A DNA stretch of 64,000 nucleotides. Source: Corynebacterium xerosis NBRC 16721 = ATCC 373. Its GTDB lineage: Bacteria > Actinomycetota > Actinomycetes > Mycobacteriales > Mycobacteriaceae. Made by a program: the position numbers and the translations under genes. This document shows, piece after piece, positions 57,012 to 64,000 of this stretch (the stretch's first letter is position 1; each line of letters opens with the position of its first letter). The stretch spans positions 310,001-374,000 of the forward strand of contig NZ_BCRD01000001.1 of the NCBI RefSeq assembly GCF_001552415.1. The letters run 5' to 3'. The notes below the pieces were generated by a model. That model made no database searches, was not told where the DNA came from, and worked only from the letters and a program-made list of their open reading frames with translations.

Positions 57012-57078
57012 GGGGCCGGTGGCATGAAGGGGCAGTTGGATTAAAAACGCCGGGGGCATGAAGGCGCAGGTGGATTGA
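57000..57078 (+). repeat. Triplicated dnaG 3' end
   Basis: CAGGTGGACTAA (57000-57011, last codons and stop of dnaG), CAGTTGGATTAA (57033-57044) and CAGGTGGATTGA (57067-57078) recur every 33-34 bases with a shared GGCATGAAGG spacer. The second and third form tiny ATG-to-stop frames MKGQLD and MKAQVD. Confidence 0.75.
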
Positions 57079-57129
57079 GGGCCGGGAGAACCGGGGCACT
57101 CTCCCCGGGGCTCGCGGCACGGCGGCCGT

Positions 57130-57171
57130 CCGCCGATCAGGGTTCGAGCCGATCGGCGGCCGTCGTAAAGC
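57130..57171 (+). repeat. Hairpin followed by dispersed motif (copy h)
   Basis: CCGCCGATC (57130-57138) pairs with GATCGGCGG (57151-57159). GCCGTCGTAAAGC (57159-57171) begins at the last stem base. Between the convergent dnaG and MBL genes, a terminator position. Confidence 0.65.
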
Positions 57172-57180
57172 AACAGCGGG

Positions 57181-57852
57181 TCAGTGCCCTCTGCGGATCC
57201 ATTCCTCCAGGTGCGGAGCCTCACGGCCGATGGTGGTGTGGTCACCGTGGCCGGTGCGCACGATCGTTTCCTCCGGCAGCGTCAGCAGGTTGTCGCGGAT
57301 GGAATCGATGATGGTGTCGAAGTCCGAGTACGACCGGCCCGTCGCGCCGGGCCCGCCCGAGAACAGGGTGTCGCCGGAGAACAGCTCGCCGGCCTCGGGC
57401 ACGTAGAGGCAGCAGGAGCCGGGCGAGTGGCCCGGGGTGTTGACCACCACGACCTCCGTGCCCGCGACCTCGATCTTCTGGCCGTGCTTCAGGGTGTCGT
57501 GGCCGAGATCTCCCCACGTCTGCTCCCACAGCATCTGGTCGCCGGGGTGGACGAGGATCGGTGCGTCGAGTTTCTCCGACAGCTCCGGGGCGACGGTGAT
57601 GTGGTCGTTGTGCGCGTGGGTGCACACGATGGCCTTCACGCGGCGGCCGGCGACGGCGTCGATGATCGGGGCGGCCGAGTGCGCCGCGTCGACGACGATG
57701 ACTTCGTTCTCGTCGCCGAAGACCCAGATGTTGTTGTCGACGTCCCATTCACCGCCGTCGAGGGCGAACGTGCCGGACGTGACCACGTGGTCGATGATCA
57801 GGTCGCCCTGCTTGCGGATGCGGCCGGCGGCGTCGTGCGAATCGGAGCTCAT
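57181..57852 (-). CDS. MBL-fold metallo-hydrolase partner of MscR
   Basis: A 223-residue metallo-beta-lactamase-fold hydrolase, glyoxalase II-like. The metal motif is CTHAHNDHITVAPEL near residue 75, with VNTPGHSPGSCCLY and FSGDTLFSGG downstream. In M. tuberculosis an MBL gene (Rv2260) lies beside mscR (Rv2259); it probably hydrolyses the formyl-mycothiol thioester made by MscR (inference). ATG 57852 has GGGAGAGAG five bases upstream. 134 bases separate it from the upstream mscR stop. Confidence 0.87.
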   Translation of the reverse strand: MSSDSHDAAGRIRKQGDLIIDHVVTSGTFALDGGEWDVDNNIWVFGDENEVIVVDAAHSAAPIIDAVAGRRVKAIVCTHAHNDHITVAPELSEKLDAPILVHPGDQMLWEQTWGDLGHDTLKHGQKIEVAGTEVVVVNTPGHSPGSCCLYVPEAGELFSGDTLFSGGPGATGRSYSDFDTIIDSIRDNLLTLPEETIVRTGHGDHTTIGREAPHLEEWIRRGH

Positions 57853-57913
57853 GGTTGCTCTCTCCCGTGATTGAAGGGGGCGGATGATGAAAGGACGTGC
57901 AAGGGGTGCGCTC

Positions 57914-57967
57914 GCCGACCCGGGGTCGGCGGGCGTCGTAAAGCGAAGGCGCTCCCCGGAAAGCGCC
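57914..57967. repeat. Two hairpins flanking dispersed motif copy i
   Basis: GCCGACC/GGTCGGC (57914-57930) is followed by GGCGTCGTAAAGC (57932-57944) and then GGCGCT/AGCGCC (57948-57967). It lies in the mscR-MBL gap and may trim or attenuate the operon transcript. Confidence 0.6.
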
Positions 57968-57986
57968 CGGGGCAGCAGCGCGGCGG

Positions 57987-59177
57987 CTACAGCGTGACGA
58001 CGGAGCGCAGCACTTTGCCGGCCTTCATCGTGTCGAAGGCCTCCTCGACGTCGCCGAGGCCGATGCGCTCGGTGACGAAGTCGCCCAGGGGCAGGCGGCC
58101 GTTGAGCGAGAGGTCGACGAGCATGGGGAAGTCTCGCTCGGGCAGGCAGTCGCCGTACCAGCTGGACTTCAGGGAGCCGCCGCGGCCGAAGACGTCGAGA
58201 AGCGGGAGGTCCAGCTTCATCGTCGGCGACGGTACTCCGACGAGCACCACGCGGCCGGCGAGGTCGCGGGCGTAGAAGGCCTGGACGTAGGTCTCGGGGC
58301 GGCCGACGGCGTCGATGACGACGTCTGCGCCGAAACCGCCGGTCAGTTCGTGGATGCGCTTGACGACGGGATCGTCCTCGCCGGTGGCGCCGGGGGCGTC
58401 GGCGGCGAGGTCCTTCGAATTGATGGTCTCGGTGGCGCCGAATTCGCGGGCGGTGGCGAGCTTGTCGTCGGAGATGTCGACGGCGATGATCGTCGTCGCG
58501 CCAGCCAGCTTCGCGCCGGCGATGGCGGCGGTGCCGACGCCGCCGCAGCCGATGACGGCCACGGTCTCGCCGCGCTTGACGTCGCCGGTGTTGATCGCCG
58601 CGCCGATGCCGGCCATGACGCCGCAGCCGAGGAGGCCCGCGACGGCCGGATCGGCCTCCGGGTCGACCTTGGTGCACTGGCCCTCGTGGACCAGCGTCGC
58701 GTCGGAGAATGCGCCGATGCCCAGCGCCGGCGTCAGCTCGGTGCCGTCGGTGAGCGTCATGGGCTTGGAGGCGTTGTGCGTGGCGAAGCAGTACTTCGGC
58801 TCGCCCTTCTTGCATGCGCGGCACTCGCCGCACACCGCGCGCCAGTTGAGCACGACGAAGTCGCCGACCTCGACGTGGGTGACGTCCTCGCCGATTTCGG
58901 AGACGACGCCGGCGGCTTCGTGGCCGAGGAGGAACGGGTAGTCGTCGTTGATGTCGCCGTCGCGGTACGCGAGGTCCGTGTGGCAGACGCCGCAGGCCTG
59001 GATGTCCACGATGACGTCGTTGGCGCCGGGTGCGGGGATGACGATGTCGGTCATCTCCACCGGCTCGCCCTTGCCGCGGGCGATGATGCCGCGGACGGTG
59101 CGGTGGGCGTCCGTCGGCGCAGAGGCGCCCGCATCGGCGGGGCGGGAGGTGGTCGGGGTGTCGTCGGTGTTCGTCAT
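57987..59177 (-). CDS. mscR: S-(hydroxymethyl)mycothiol dehydrogenase / nitrosomycothiol reductase
   Basis: A 396-residue class-III zinc alcohol dehydrogenase. Catalytic zinc site [14 protein letters not shown] near residue 65 and [12 protein letters not shown]; structural zinc site [15 protein letters not shown] near 115; NAD site [19 protein letters not shown] near 215. It oxidises the formaldehyde adduct of mycothiol and reduces S-nitrosomycothiol. ATG 59177 has TAGGCT (59190-59185) seven bases upstream: leaderless. A 30-residue Thr/Asp/Ala-rich N-terminal extension precedes the domain; an internal start cannot be excluded. Confidence 0.93.
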   Translation of the reverse strand: MTNTDDTPTTSRPADAGASAPTDAHRTVRGIIARGKGEPVEMTDIVIPAPGANDVIVDIQACGVCHTDLAYRDGDINDDYPFLLGHEAAGVVSEIGEDVTHVEVGDFVVLNWRAVCGECRACKKGEPKYCFATHNASKPMTLTDGTELTPALGIGAFSDATLVHEGQCTKVDPEADPAVAGLLGCGVMAGIGAAINTGDVKRGETVAVIGCGGVGTAAIAGAKLAGATTIIAVDISDDKLATAREFGATETINSKDLAADAPGATGEDDPVVKRIHELTGGFGADVVIDAVGRPETYVQAFYARDLAGRVVLVGVPSPTMKLDLPLLDVFGRGGSLKSSWYGDCLPERDFPMLVDLSLNGRLPLGDFVTERIGLGDVEEAFDTMKAGKVLRSVVTL

Positions 59178-59286
59178 GCACACCAGCCTAGGGAGATCCG
59201 CGGGCCGCGTCAGCCGCGTGGCCCGGTCTGCCCGAAACTGCGTCACCCGCACGGCGGGTCGGCATCGCGTGGCCCGGCGCTCCCCG

Positions 59287-60939
59287 TCAGCCGCGCATGG
59301 GTGCGGCGAAGAACTCCACCTCGTGCCACGAAGACAGTCGGAACGCACGGTCCATGGCGGCGCGCTCGGTCGTCGTCGCCGTGGTGGCGTAGGTCGAGCA
59401 GATGTCGATGGCGCGGTTGGTGTCCTCGTCGAAGGATTCGTCGGCGTAGGTGTCCAGCCAGCGGGAGTACGGATGGGAACCGTGGTTGCGGGCGACCAGG
59501 CGGTGGCCGATGTCGCGGTAGAGCCAGAAGCACGGGAGCACGGCGGCGATCAGTTCGCCGTAGGAGCCGCGGGCGGCGGTGGCCACGAGGTGGTCGACGT
59601 AGGCGCGGGTGACCGGTGACGCCTCCACGGCACCCTCATCGACGCTGCCTGCGTCGTCGCCGATGAAGCCGCGGTGCAGCTCCATCTCCCCGGCGATGGC
59701 TCCGTGGGCGGCGTAGGACCAGAACATCTGCTCCTCCTGCGTCGGCGCGAGCGCGGAGGCCGCGGCCAGTGCCCGGGCGTAGCCGTTGAGGTACAGCGCG
59801 TCCTGAGCGAGGTAGTCGCGGAACACTTCCTCCGGCAGCGAACCCGAGCCGAGGCCCTTGATGAAGTCCAGGTCGTCGATGGCGTCGCGCAGATCTGCGA
59901 TGGACTCCCACCACTGATCGGCGATGGTCGCGGCGTCGGGCGCCAGGCCGCGCTCCCACAGCTGGGCGAAGTGGTGGACGGGGCCGTTGCCTTCACCGAC
60001 TTCGAGCTCGTCGGCGTGCCGCAGCGCGGAGGTCATCCATGCCTTGGCCACCCCGACCGACCGCACGGGGTCGCCGGTGCGCGGCCACAGGGCGGCGATC
60101 GCGGCCGAAAGCGAGCAGCCGGTGCCGTGGGTGTTGCGGGTGCCCACGCGAGGGCCGGTGAACCGTTCGGCCGATCCGTCGGGGCGCACGAGGGCGTCGA
60201 TGACTTCGCCCTCGATGAGGTGCCCGCCCTTTGCCAGCACCAGCACGTCGTATTCGGCGGCGACGATGCGCGCCTGGTCCAGGGCCTCGCCGGGGATCGT
60301 GGCCGGGGCGGTGCCCGCGAGCACGGCCAACTCCGGGATGTTGGGGGTGACCAGGTCGACGTGGCGCAGCAGCCCACGCAGCGCGTCCTCGGCCTCCTCC
60401 TTGAGCAGCCGGTCGCCGGAGGTGGCCACCATCACCGGGTCGAGCACGACGATGGGGGAGGGCGTGCCGTCGAGGAACTCGTCGTCGGCGGTGGGCGCAT
60501 CCTGGGCGGCGATTCCGGCCGCCGCGTCCCCGGCCGCATCCGCTGCGGCCGTGTTACCGCTGCGCAGTCCCTCGAGCCAATCGGTGACTTCGGCGATGAT
60601 CGGAGCGTCGAAAAGCATGCCGATCTTGATCGCGTCGATGGCGACGTCGTCGGAAACCGCGTCCAACTGCGAGCGGAGGAATTCCACGGGCGGCACGTGG
60701 ACGTCACGGACGCCCCGAGTGTTCTGGCTGACCAGTGCGGTGACCACGCCCATGCCGTAGGCGCCGTGCGCGGAGAACGCCTTCAGGTCGGCCTGCAGTC
60801 CGGCGCCGCCGGTGGGGTCGGTGCCGGCGATGGACAGCACCCGCGGGATTCGCCCGTCCCGGCCGGCGCCGCATGTGACGCAGCCTCCGGTCCAGTCCTG
60901 GGGGAACTGCGAGTATGCAGGAACGTGGGCGGTGCCCAT
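59287..60939 (-). CDS. thiD: Fused HMP-phosphate kinase ThiD and TenA thiaminase II
   Basis: A 550-residue fusion. ThiD part (about 30-315): [35 protein letters not shown], and [15 protein letters not shown]. TenA part (about 325-550): [37 protein letters not shown] and FWLYRDIG. An Ala/Asp-rich insert (about 130-165) interrupts ThiD. It salvages and phosphorylates thiamine pyrimidine. ATG 60939 lies seven bases after GGAAGGA, which is also the 3' strand of the TPP riboswitch, so TPP should hide the ribosome-binding site. Confidence 0.95.
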   Translation of the reverse strand: MGTAHVPAYSQFPQDWTGGCVTCGAGRDGRIPRVLSIAGTDPTGGAGLQADLKAFSAHGAYGMGVVTALVSQNTRGVRDVHVPPVEFLRSQLDAVSDDVAIDAIKIGMLFDAPIIAEVTDWLEGLRSGNTAAADAAGDAAAGIAAQDAPTADDEFLDGTPSPIVVLDPVMVATSGDRLLKEEAEDALRGLLRHVDLVTPNIPELAVLAGTAPATIPGEALDQARIVAAEYDVLVLAKGGHLIEGEVIDALVRPDGSAERFTGPRVGTRNTHGTGCSLSAAIAALWPRTGDPVRSVGVAKAWMTSALRHADELEVGEGNGPVHHFAQLWERGLAPDAATIADQWWESIADLRDAIDDLDFIKGLGSGSLPEEVFRDYLAQDALYLNGYARALAAASALAPTQEEQMFWSYAAHGAIAGEMELHRGFIGDDAGSVDEGAVEASPVTRAYVDHLVATAARGSYGELIAAVLPCFWLYRDIGHRLVARNHGSHPYSRWLDTYADESFDEDTNRAIDICSTYATTATTTERAAMDRAFRLSSWHEVEFFAAPMRG

Positions 60940-60946
60940 GGCAACA

Positions 60947-61022
60947 TCCTTCCGCCGGCATCAACCGGATCAAGTTCGGCGGGTGTGATCTCAGCCCGGA
61001 TCCTGCCGGGCACCCCGTGTCG
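60947..61022 (-). promoter_or_regulatory. TPP riboswitch (THI element) controlling thiD-tenA
   Basis: On the minus strand the conserved parts appear in order: GGGGTGCCCGG, GGGCTGAGATCACACCCG (CTGAGA at 60994-60989), ACTTGATCCGG (60975-60965), TTGATGCCGGCGGAAGGA. The final GGAAGGA (60953-60947) is also the Shine-Dalgarno. A TAACCT -10 lies at 61034-61029. Confidence 0.95.
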
Positions 61023-61031
61023 GGGGTCAGG

Positions 61032-61160
61032 TTAGCAAAGCCGCCGGATGGGCTTCGCCCCGTGCTTGGCCCCGTGCTTCGCCCCCTGCTTTCGAGCCGG
61101 CTTCGCCCCGTGCTTGGCGACGTCCCGGGTGGGGTCGTCCGGCGTGCGATTCCGGGCCAT
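61032..61160 (-). CDS. Candidate basic K-H-G-A repeat peptide (42 aa)
   Basis: A short minus-strand frame, ATG 61160 (an in-frame ATG 61229 would give 65 residues), whose second half is a Lys/His/Gly/Ala tetrapeptide repeat (KHGAKPARKQGAKHGAKHGA). The DNA behind it is a 12-base tandem array. There is no Shine-Dalgarno, and the frame overlaps the likely thiD promoter and runs against the tRNA promoter. It may be non-coding repeat DNA. Confidence 0.25.
   Translation of the reverse strand: MARNRTPDDPTRDVAKHGAKPARKQGAKHGAKHGAKPIRRLC
61053..61124. repeat. 12-bp tandem repeat upstream of TPP riboswitch
   Basis: Six consecutive 12-base units: CTTCGCCCCGTG, CTTGGCCCCGTG, CTTCGCCCCCTG, a degenerate fourth, CTTCGCCCCGTG, CTTGGCGACGTC. 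The 20-mer GGCTTCGCCCCGTGCTTGGC occurs exactly at 61051 and 61099. Confidence 0.8.
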
Positions 61161-61218
61161 GGGGTGGGCGTCCGGAGCCAGGCGGACACTGTGTCGATTT
61201 TTGGGATGACCTGGTGAT

Positions 61219-61247
61219 TTGGCGTCCATATCGGTTCTGGGTAGAGT
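61219..61247 (+). promoter_or_regulatory. Promoter of tRNA-Asn
   Basis: TTGGCG (61219-61224), 17 bases, TAGAGT (61242-61247); transcription would begin near 61254, 28 bases before the mature tRNA. Confidence 0.7.
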
Positions 61248-61281
61248 AATGATCCGTCGCACGGGGACGTGCTTCGGATAT

Positions 61282-61353
61282 TCCTCCATAGCTCAATGGC
61301 AGAGCATTCGACTGTTAATCGAAGGGTTGCTGGTTCGAGTCCAGCTGGAGGAG
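61282..61353 (+). tRNA. tRNA-Asn (GTT)
   Basis: Complete cloverleaf: acceptor TCCTCCA (61282-61288) with TGGAGGA (61346-61352), discriminator G at 61353, D-stem GCTC/GAGC, anticodon stem TTCGA/TCGAA with loop CTGTTAA (anticodon GTT at 61314-61316), T-arm GCTGGTTCGAGTCCAGC. CCA is not encoded. A very strong terminator follows. Confidence 0.97.
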
Positions 61354-61360
61354 CCGCACG

Positions 61361-61398
61361 AGGCGGGCCCGGGAAAATTTTCCCGGGCCCGCCTTTTT
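61361..61398 (+). terminator. Intrinsic terminator after tRNA-Asn
   Basis: A 34-base perfect palindrome centred on AAAATTTT: GGCGGGCCCGGGAAAA (61362-61377) and its complement to 61394, then TTTTT to 61398. Confidence 0.93.
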
Positions 61399-61660
61399 CG
61401 TGTCCGGCCGGCCGCCGCATGGATGGTTCGGTGGGGAGCGGCCATTGTTGATTGGGGCGGGCAATTTATTGTCGCGCTTCGGGGTGGGGTTTCGGATGTG
61501 GTTGACTTTGACGGCAATTGGTCCGGGATTATTGTTGATTGCGTAGTATGTCCGTGAGATATGAGGGCGAATCGGTGCGCTTGAGGCTGATTTGCGGTTT
61601 CGAAGATGAGTGCGCGTAATGGGCCCCTTCCTTCGTTGCGAATGAGGGAGGCGGGCCGGA
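61399..61660. other. Lower-GC gap between tRNA-Asn and tetR gene
   Basis: No gene seen. It is clearly more AT-rich than the rest of the window. ATTGTTGATTG occurs twice (about 61445 and 61531), and CAATTTATTG/CAATTGG words may be operator sites for the following regulator. TAGTAT near 61544 could be a -10. Confidence 0.5.
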
Positions 61661-62275
61661 TTGGGAGCTGAATTGACGTCGCGTGTCCCGGCCATCGAAA
61701 GGCGGGCGAGCCTGGTTCGGGCGGCGCTCGATATCGCCCTGGAAGAGGGGGTGGCCGCCGTCACCACCAGGAGCGTGTGCGCCCGCGCCAACGCTCACTT
61801 GGGTGTTTTCCATTATTGCTTCTCCGGCAAGGGCGAACTCCTCGATTTGATGTACGGTGAGACCGTTTCCATGCTCCTGGGGAAATTCGAAGAGGAGAAT
61901 GTCGACACCGTCTCGGACTTTCTCCGTGTCGTCCTGAAGCTTCTGGTGGACGAGTGGGAACATGTGTACATCCTCAATGAACTTGTCATTTTCTCCTCGC
62001 GTGTAAAGCAGGAGGGAGATCAGGGAATGGCGGCGCTCCGGTACTTCGAGGCGTTCATCGAGGGGACGGAGTTTCAACTCGAGCGCTGCGCGGAACGCGG
62101 TGGCTTCCGGTGGGCTCCGAATGTGCGGACGTCGGCGCGCATCATCGTTCACTCCTTGTTCGGCGTCGCAACGGCGCGCATCATCGGTGCGGAGCTCGAT
62201 GCCGGATCCTTCGAGTTCGAGGAGACCATGAACACGTACCTGTCGATGCTGGAGGCGCTCCAGGTCCCCAACTGA
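61661..62275 (+). CDS. TetR-family transcriptional regulator
   Basis: A 204-residue repressor. The N-terminal helix-turn-helix has ALDIALEEGVAAVTTRSVCA and LGVFHYCFSGKGELLDLMYG (residues about 20-65), the TetR signature; the C-terminal ligand domain is unassigned. TTG 61661 has GGGAGG nine bases upstream; TTG 61673 with GGGAG is an alternative. Base composition, with more A/T at third positions than neighbours, suggests a different history. Possible targets are the ATTGTTGATTG repeats just upstream. The window also holds an unlinked TetR-like operator at 10065-10082. Confidence 0.88.
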   Translation: MGAELTSRVPAIERRASLVRAALDIALEEGVAAVTTRSVCARANAHLGVFHYCFSGKGELLDLMYGETVSMLLGKFEEENVDTVSDFLRVVLKLLVDEWEHVYILNELVIFSSRVKQEGDQGMAALRYFEAFIEGTEFQLERCAERGGFRWAPNVRTSARIIVHSLFGVATARIIGAELDAGSFEFEETMNTYLSMLEALQVPN

Positions 62276-62317
62276 GTCATCCGGCCTCTGGCTCGGGGCC
62301 CTGCCGCCGGTGGCGGC

Positions 62318-62989
62318 TCAGCGATCCCTGACCTTGATGTCGCCGAACACGAGAACGCCGTCGAGAATCACGGTCAGGCCGTTCGCCGGGGCGGTCGACG
62401 ACGTCTTGATGCTCACCTCCCCCAGAATCGAGGTCGTGCGATCGACGACGATGGTGCCCGGCGGGACGATGACGGTCGCGTCGGAGAAAGCGGACTGGAA
62501 ATCCAACTCGATTCGGGCCGCAGGCCAGTTGGCCTCCCGCAGATCGAGTTTCACGTCGCCAAAAATGCCCCACCACGTCGTCGTCGCCTGCGGTGCCCAC
62601 CGCCCGGTGAACGTCTTGTCGGAGAAGATCGCCGGCGTGCCGGACTGCCGGTCATCATCCGGGGTGGGCCCCACCAGTTCCTTTCCCGGCGCAGCCCCGT
62701 CGGCCGGACGCGGCCGGTACGGGTCGGGGTTGCGGTAGGGGTTCGCGGACTGGGCCGGTGGCCCCGGCGACGGGGAGCGCCCCGTTTCGGGCGCCCGGGC
62801 AGACTCGAGGCGTTCGAGGCGGCCGGCGACGGCGTCGAGTTCCGTCGAATCATCATCGTGGCCGGCGTCCCACACCCGACCGCACAGGGAGTCGTACTCG
62901 TCGATGGTCATTTCCCCGCGCCCGACCGCGACTTCGAGTCGGGCTTGAAGGCTCTCGCGACGACCGGGGCTCGGGGTGGAATGTGTCAT
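62318..62989 (-). CDS. DUF1707 and LiaF-like C-terminal domain protein
   Basis: A 223-residue protein with no membrane helix. Residues about 10-60 are a DUF1707 (SHOCT-like) segment, RLEVAVGRGEMTIDEYDSLC; a Pro/Arg/Asn-rich linker follows (YRNPDPYRPRP); residues about 125-223 match the LiaF/DUF2154 cell-envelope response domain (GIFGDVKLDLREANW, SDATVIVPPGTIVV, LGEVSIKTSS). DUF1707 proteins are common in actinobacteria; the role may be envelope-stress sensing. ATG 62989; it is convergent with the TetR gene. Confidence 0.8.
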   Translation of the reverse strand: MTHSTPSPGRRESLQARLEVAVGRGEMTIDEYDSLCGRVWDAGHDDDSTELDAVAGRLERLESARAPETGRSPSPGPPAQSANPYRNPDPYRPRPADGAAPGKELVGPTPDDDRQSGTPAIFSDKTFTGRWAPQATTTWWGIFGDVKLDLREANWPAARIELDFQSAFSDATVIVPPGTIVVDRTTSILGEVSIKTSSTAPANGLTVILDGVLVFGDIKVRDR

Positions 62990-63048
62990 GGGGCCAAATT
63001 ACCCGCTTCCGAGTGCCCCCGGCGACATTCGGAGGTGACGGCGGTCGA

Positions 63049-63061
63049 AGCGTCGTAAAGC
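63049..63061 (+). repeat. Dispersed 13-bp motif, copy j
   Basis: AGCGTCGTAAAGC in the gap between the DUF1707 gene start and phoH2. Confidence 0.5.
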
Positions 63062-63196
63062 ACCTGTGCTGGGCAAACGACCGGGCGCCGGATAGTTAAC
63101 GCGCTGTTCATCTTCCACCAATGTGATTTCCACCTCGCGTCCTTACCCTGGCGCTCGTCCGGCAGGGGGAAGCTGCCGGACGGAACAGGAGCCACG

Positions 63197-64000
63197 TTGC
63201 GTACCACGACCGCGACCACTGACCGAACCCCTCTGATCCGGGATGGGGAGGTGGTGGACGCGGGCGCGACGACGCGCGGCGGCACCATCGCTTCAGCCCG
63301 GCCCTCCGACGGGACCGCCGACCACCGGCGCCGGGACACCGCATTGCGCACCTACGTGCTGGACACGTCGGTGCTGCTGTCCGACCCGCATGCGCTGCGG
63401 AAATTCGCCGAGCACTCCGTTGTGCTGCCGCTGGTGGTGATCAACGAGCTGGAGGCCAAGCGGCACCACCCCGAACTGGGTTGGTTCGCCCGCACGGCGC
63501 TGCGCCAGCTGGAGGATCTGCGCCACCGGCACGAACGCCTGGACCTGCCGGTGCCCGCCAACGAAGACGGCGGCACCCTGCAGGTCGAGCTGAATCACAC
63601 GGACCCGTCGGTGCTGCCGGCGGGTTTTCGCAATGACGCCAACGATCACCGCATCCTGGCCTGTGCCCTGAACTTCCGGGCGGAGGGCCACGACACGGTG
63701 CTGGTGACCAAGGACATTCCGCTGCGCGTGAAGGCCGGTGCGGTGGGGCTGCCCGCCGACGAGTACCACGCGCAGGATGTGGTGGTCACCGGTTACACGG
63801 GGCTGGCGGAGGTGGGCGCGGCGTCGGAGGACATCGACGCGCTGTTCCGCAATGGCTTCGTGCAGCTTCGCGACGACGCCGCCACCGCCGACGGCGTGCC
63901 CGCCCGGGAGCTGCCGGTGCATTGCGGGGTGCAGCTGACCGCAGGCACGCAGTCGGCGCTGGGCCGAATTCTGCCGGGTGGCGGTGTGCGGCTGGTGCGC
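63197..64000 (+). CDS. phoH2: PhoH2: PIN RNase-PhoH ATPase fusion (N-terminal part)
   Basis: Open for 268 codons to the window edge. After a 50-residue Thr/Arg/Asp-rich lead, the PIN domain begins at [19 protein letters not shown] (first acidic residue Asp), continues [17 protein letters not shown] and [13 protein letters not shown] (Asp/Asn site), [13 protein letters not shown], then enters the linker before the PhoH ATPase. M. tuberculosis PhoH2 (Rv1095) is an RNA helicase/RNase. The TTG at 63197 has AGGAG five bases upstream and is the best start. No phoAT-like antitoxin ORF was recognised upstream. Confidence 0.9.
   Translation, partial: MRTTTATTDRTPLIRDGEVVDAGATTRGGTIASARPSDGTADHRRRDTALRTYVLDTSVLLSDPHALRKFAEHSVVLPLVVINELEAKRHHPELGWFARTALRQLEDLRHRHERLDLPVPANEDGGTLQVELNHTDPSVLPAGFRNDANDHRILACALNFRAEGHDTVLVTKDIPLRVKAGAVGLPADEYHAQDVVVTGYTGLAEVGAASEDIDALFRNGFVQLRDDAATADGVPARELPVHCGVQLTAGTQSALGRILPGGGVRLVR

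Noticed and set aside
61282..62275. Prophage or genomic island integrated at tRNA-Asn
   Set aside because: No integrase, no second copy of the tRNA end in the window, and only one gene with shifted composition.

Overview
The window is a gene-dense, very GC-rich stretch of an actinobacterial chromosome, most likely a high-GC Corynebacterium (C. xerosis/freneyi/amycolatum-like; the species is a guess). The support is as follows: mycothiol metabolism (S-(hydroxymethyl)mycothiol dehydrogenase), a TreS/maltokinase pair, a DUF222-HNH gene, a long-chain isoprenyl diphosphate synthase, abundant GTG/TTG starts, many apparently leaderless promoters, and gene order shared with Mycobacterium tuberculosis. 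Recalled M. tuberculosis blocks are glpD1-Rv2251-Rv2252, hemN-hrcA-dnaJ2-Rv2372c-phoH1-ybeY-CBS-era-recO-uppS-zur-glyS, and TPM-dgt-dnaG. There is no plasmid, prophage, insertion sequence or CRISPR array.

Layout. 1-4.0 kb: glpD (3' end outside the window) divergent from an FAD oxidase/lipid kinase pair. 4.2-9.3 kb: a leader-peptide transcription unit, an ABC exporter, and a metal efflux ATPase under a CmtR-type sensor with an operator over its start codon. 9.4-20.5 kb: a gene behind a TetR-like operator, treS-mak, two bPH2 membrane proteins, an AAA ATPase preceded by iteron-like repeats, an esterase, a frameshifted DUF1266 gene and a PH/SHOCT protein. 20.6-31.4 kb: M3 peptidase, tiny membrane proteins, brnQ, malQ, fadD15, hemW. 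31.4-43.8 kb: MFS exporter, then the conserved heat-shock/RNA/cell-envelope block hrcA to uppS. 44-57 kb: HNH gene, zur, glyS, two unknowns, TPM protein, dgt, VKOR, secreted RNase, dnaG. 57-64 kb: MBL hydrolase with mscR, a ThiD-TenA fusion under a TPP riboswitch, tRNA-Asn, a TetR regulator, a DUF1707/LiaF-like protein and the 5' part of phoH2.

Functional groupings. CmtR and the P1B ATPase form a metal-resistance operon with coupled ATGA translation. TreS and maltokinase convert trehalose to maltose and then maltose-1-phosphate. HrcA/DnaJ, RsmE, PhoH, YbeY, Era and RecO form a translation-coupled protein-quality, ribosome-maturation and repair block. MscR and its MBL neighbour handle formaldehyde/nitrosothiol adducts of mycothiol. 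ThiD-TenA salvages thiamine pyrimidine under TPP control. VKOR lies next to a secreted RNase that has a predicted disulfide.

Most interesting signals: (1) a 13-bp dispersed motif, GCCGTCG(T/C)(A/C)AAGC, with about eleven intergenic copies, often beside or inside hairpins; (2) a family of leaderless promoters, including a shared CATGATGGG core 6-7 nt before the start codon of four unrelated genes; (3) a DnaG primase that has lost three of four zinc ligands; (4) several short tandem repeat arrays directly upstream of genes; (5) operator palindromes embedded in promoters; (6) unlisted mini-genes.
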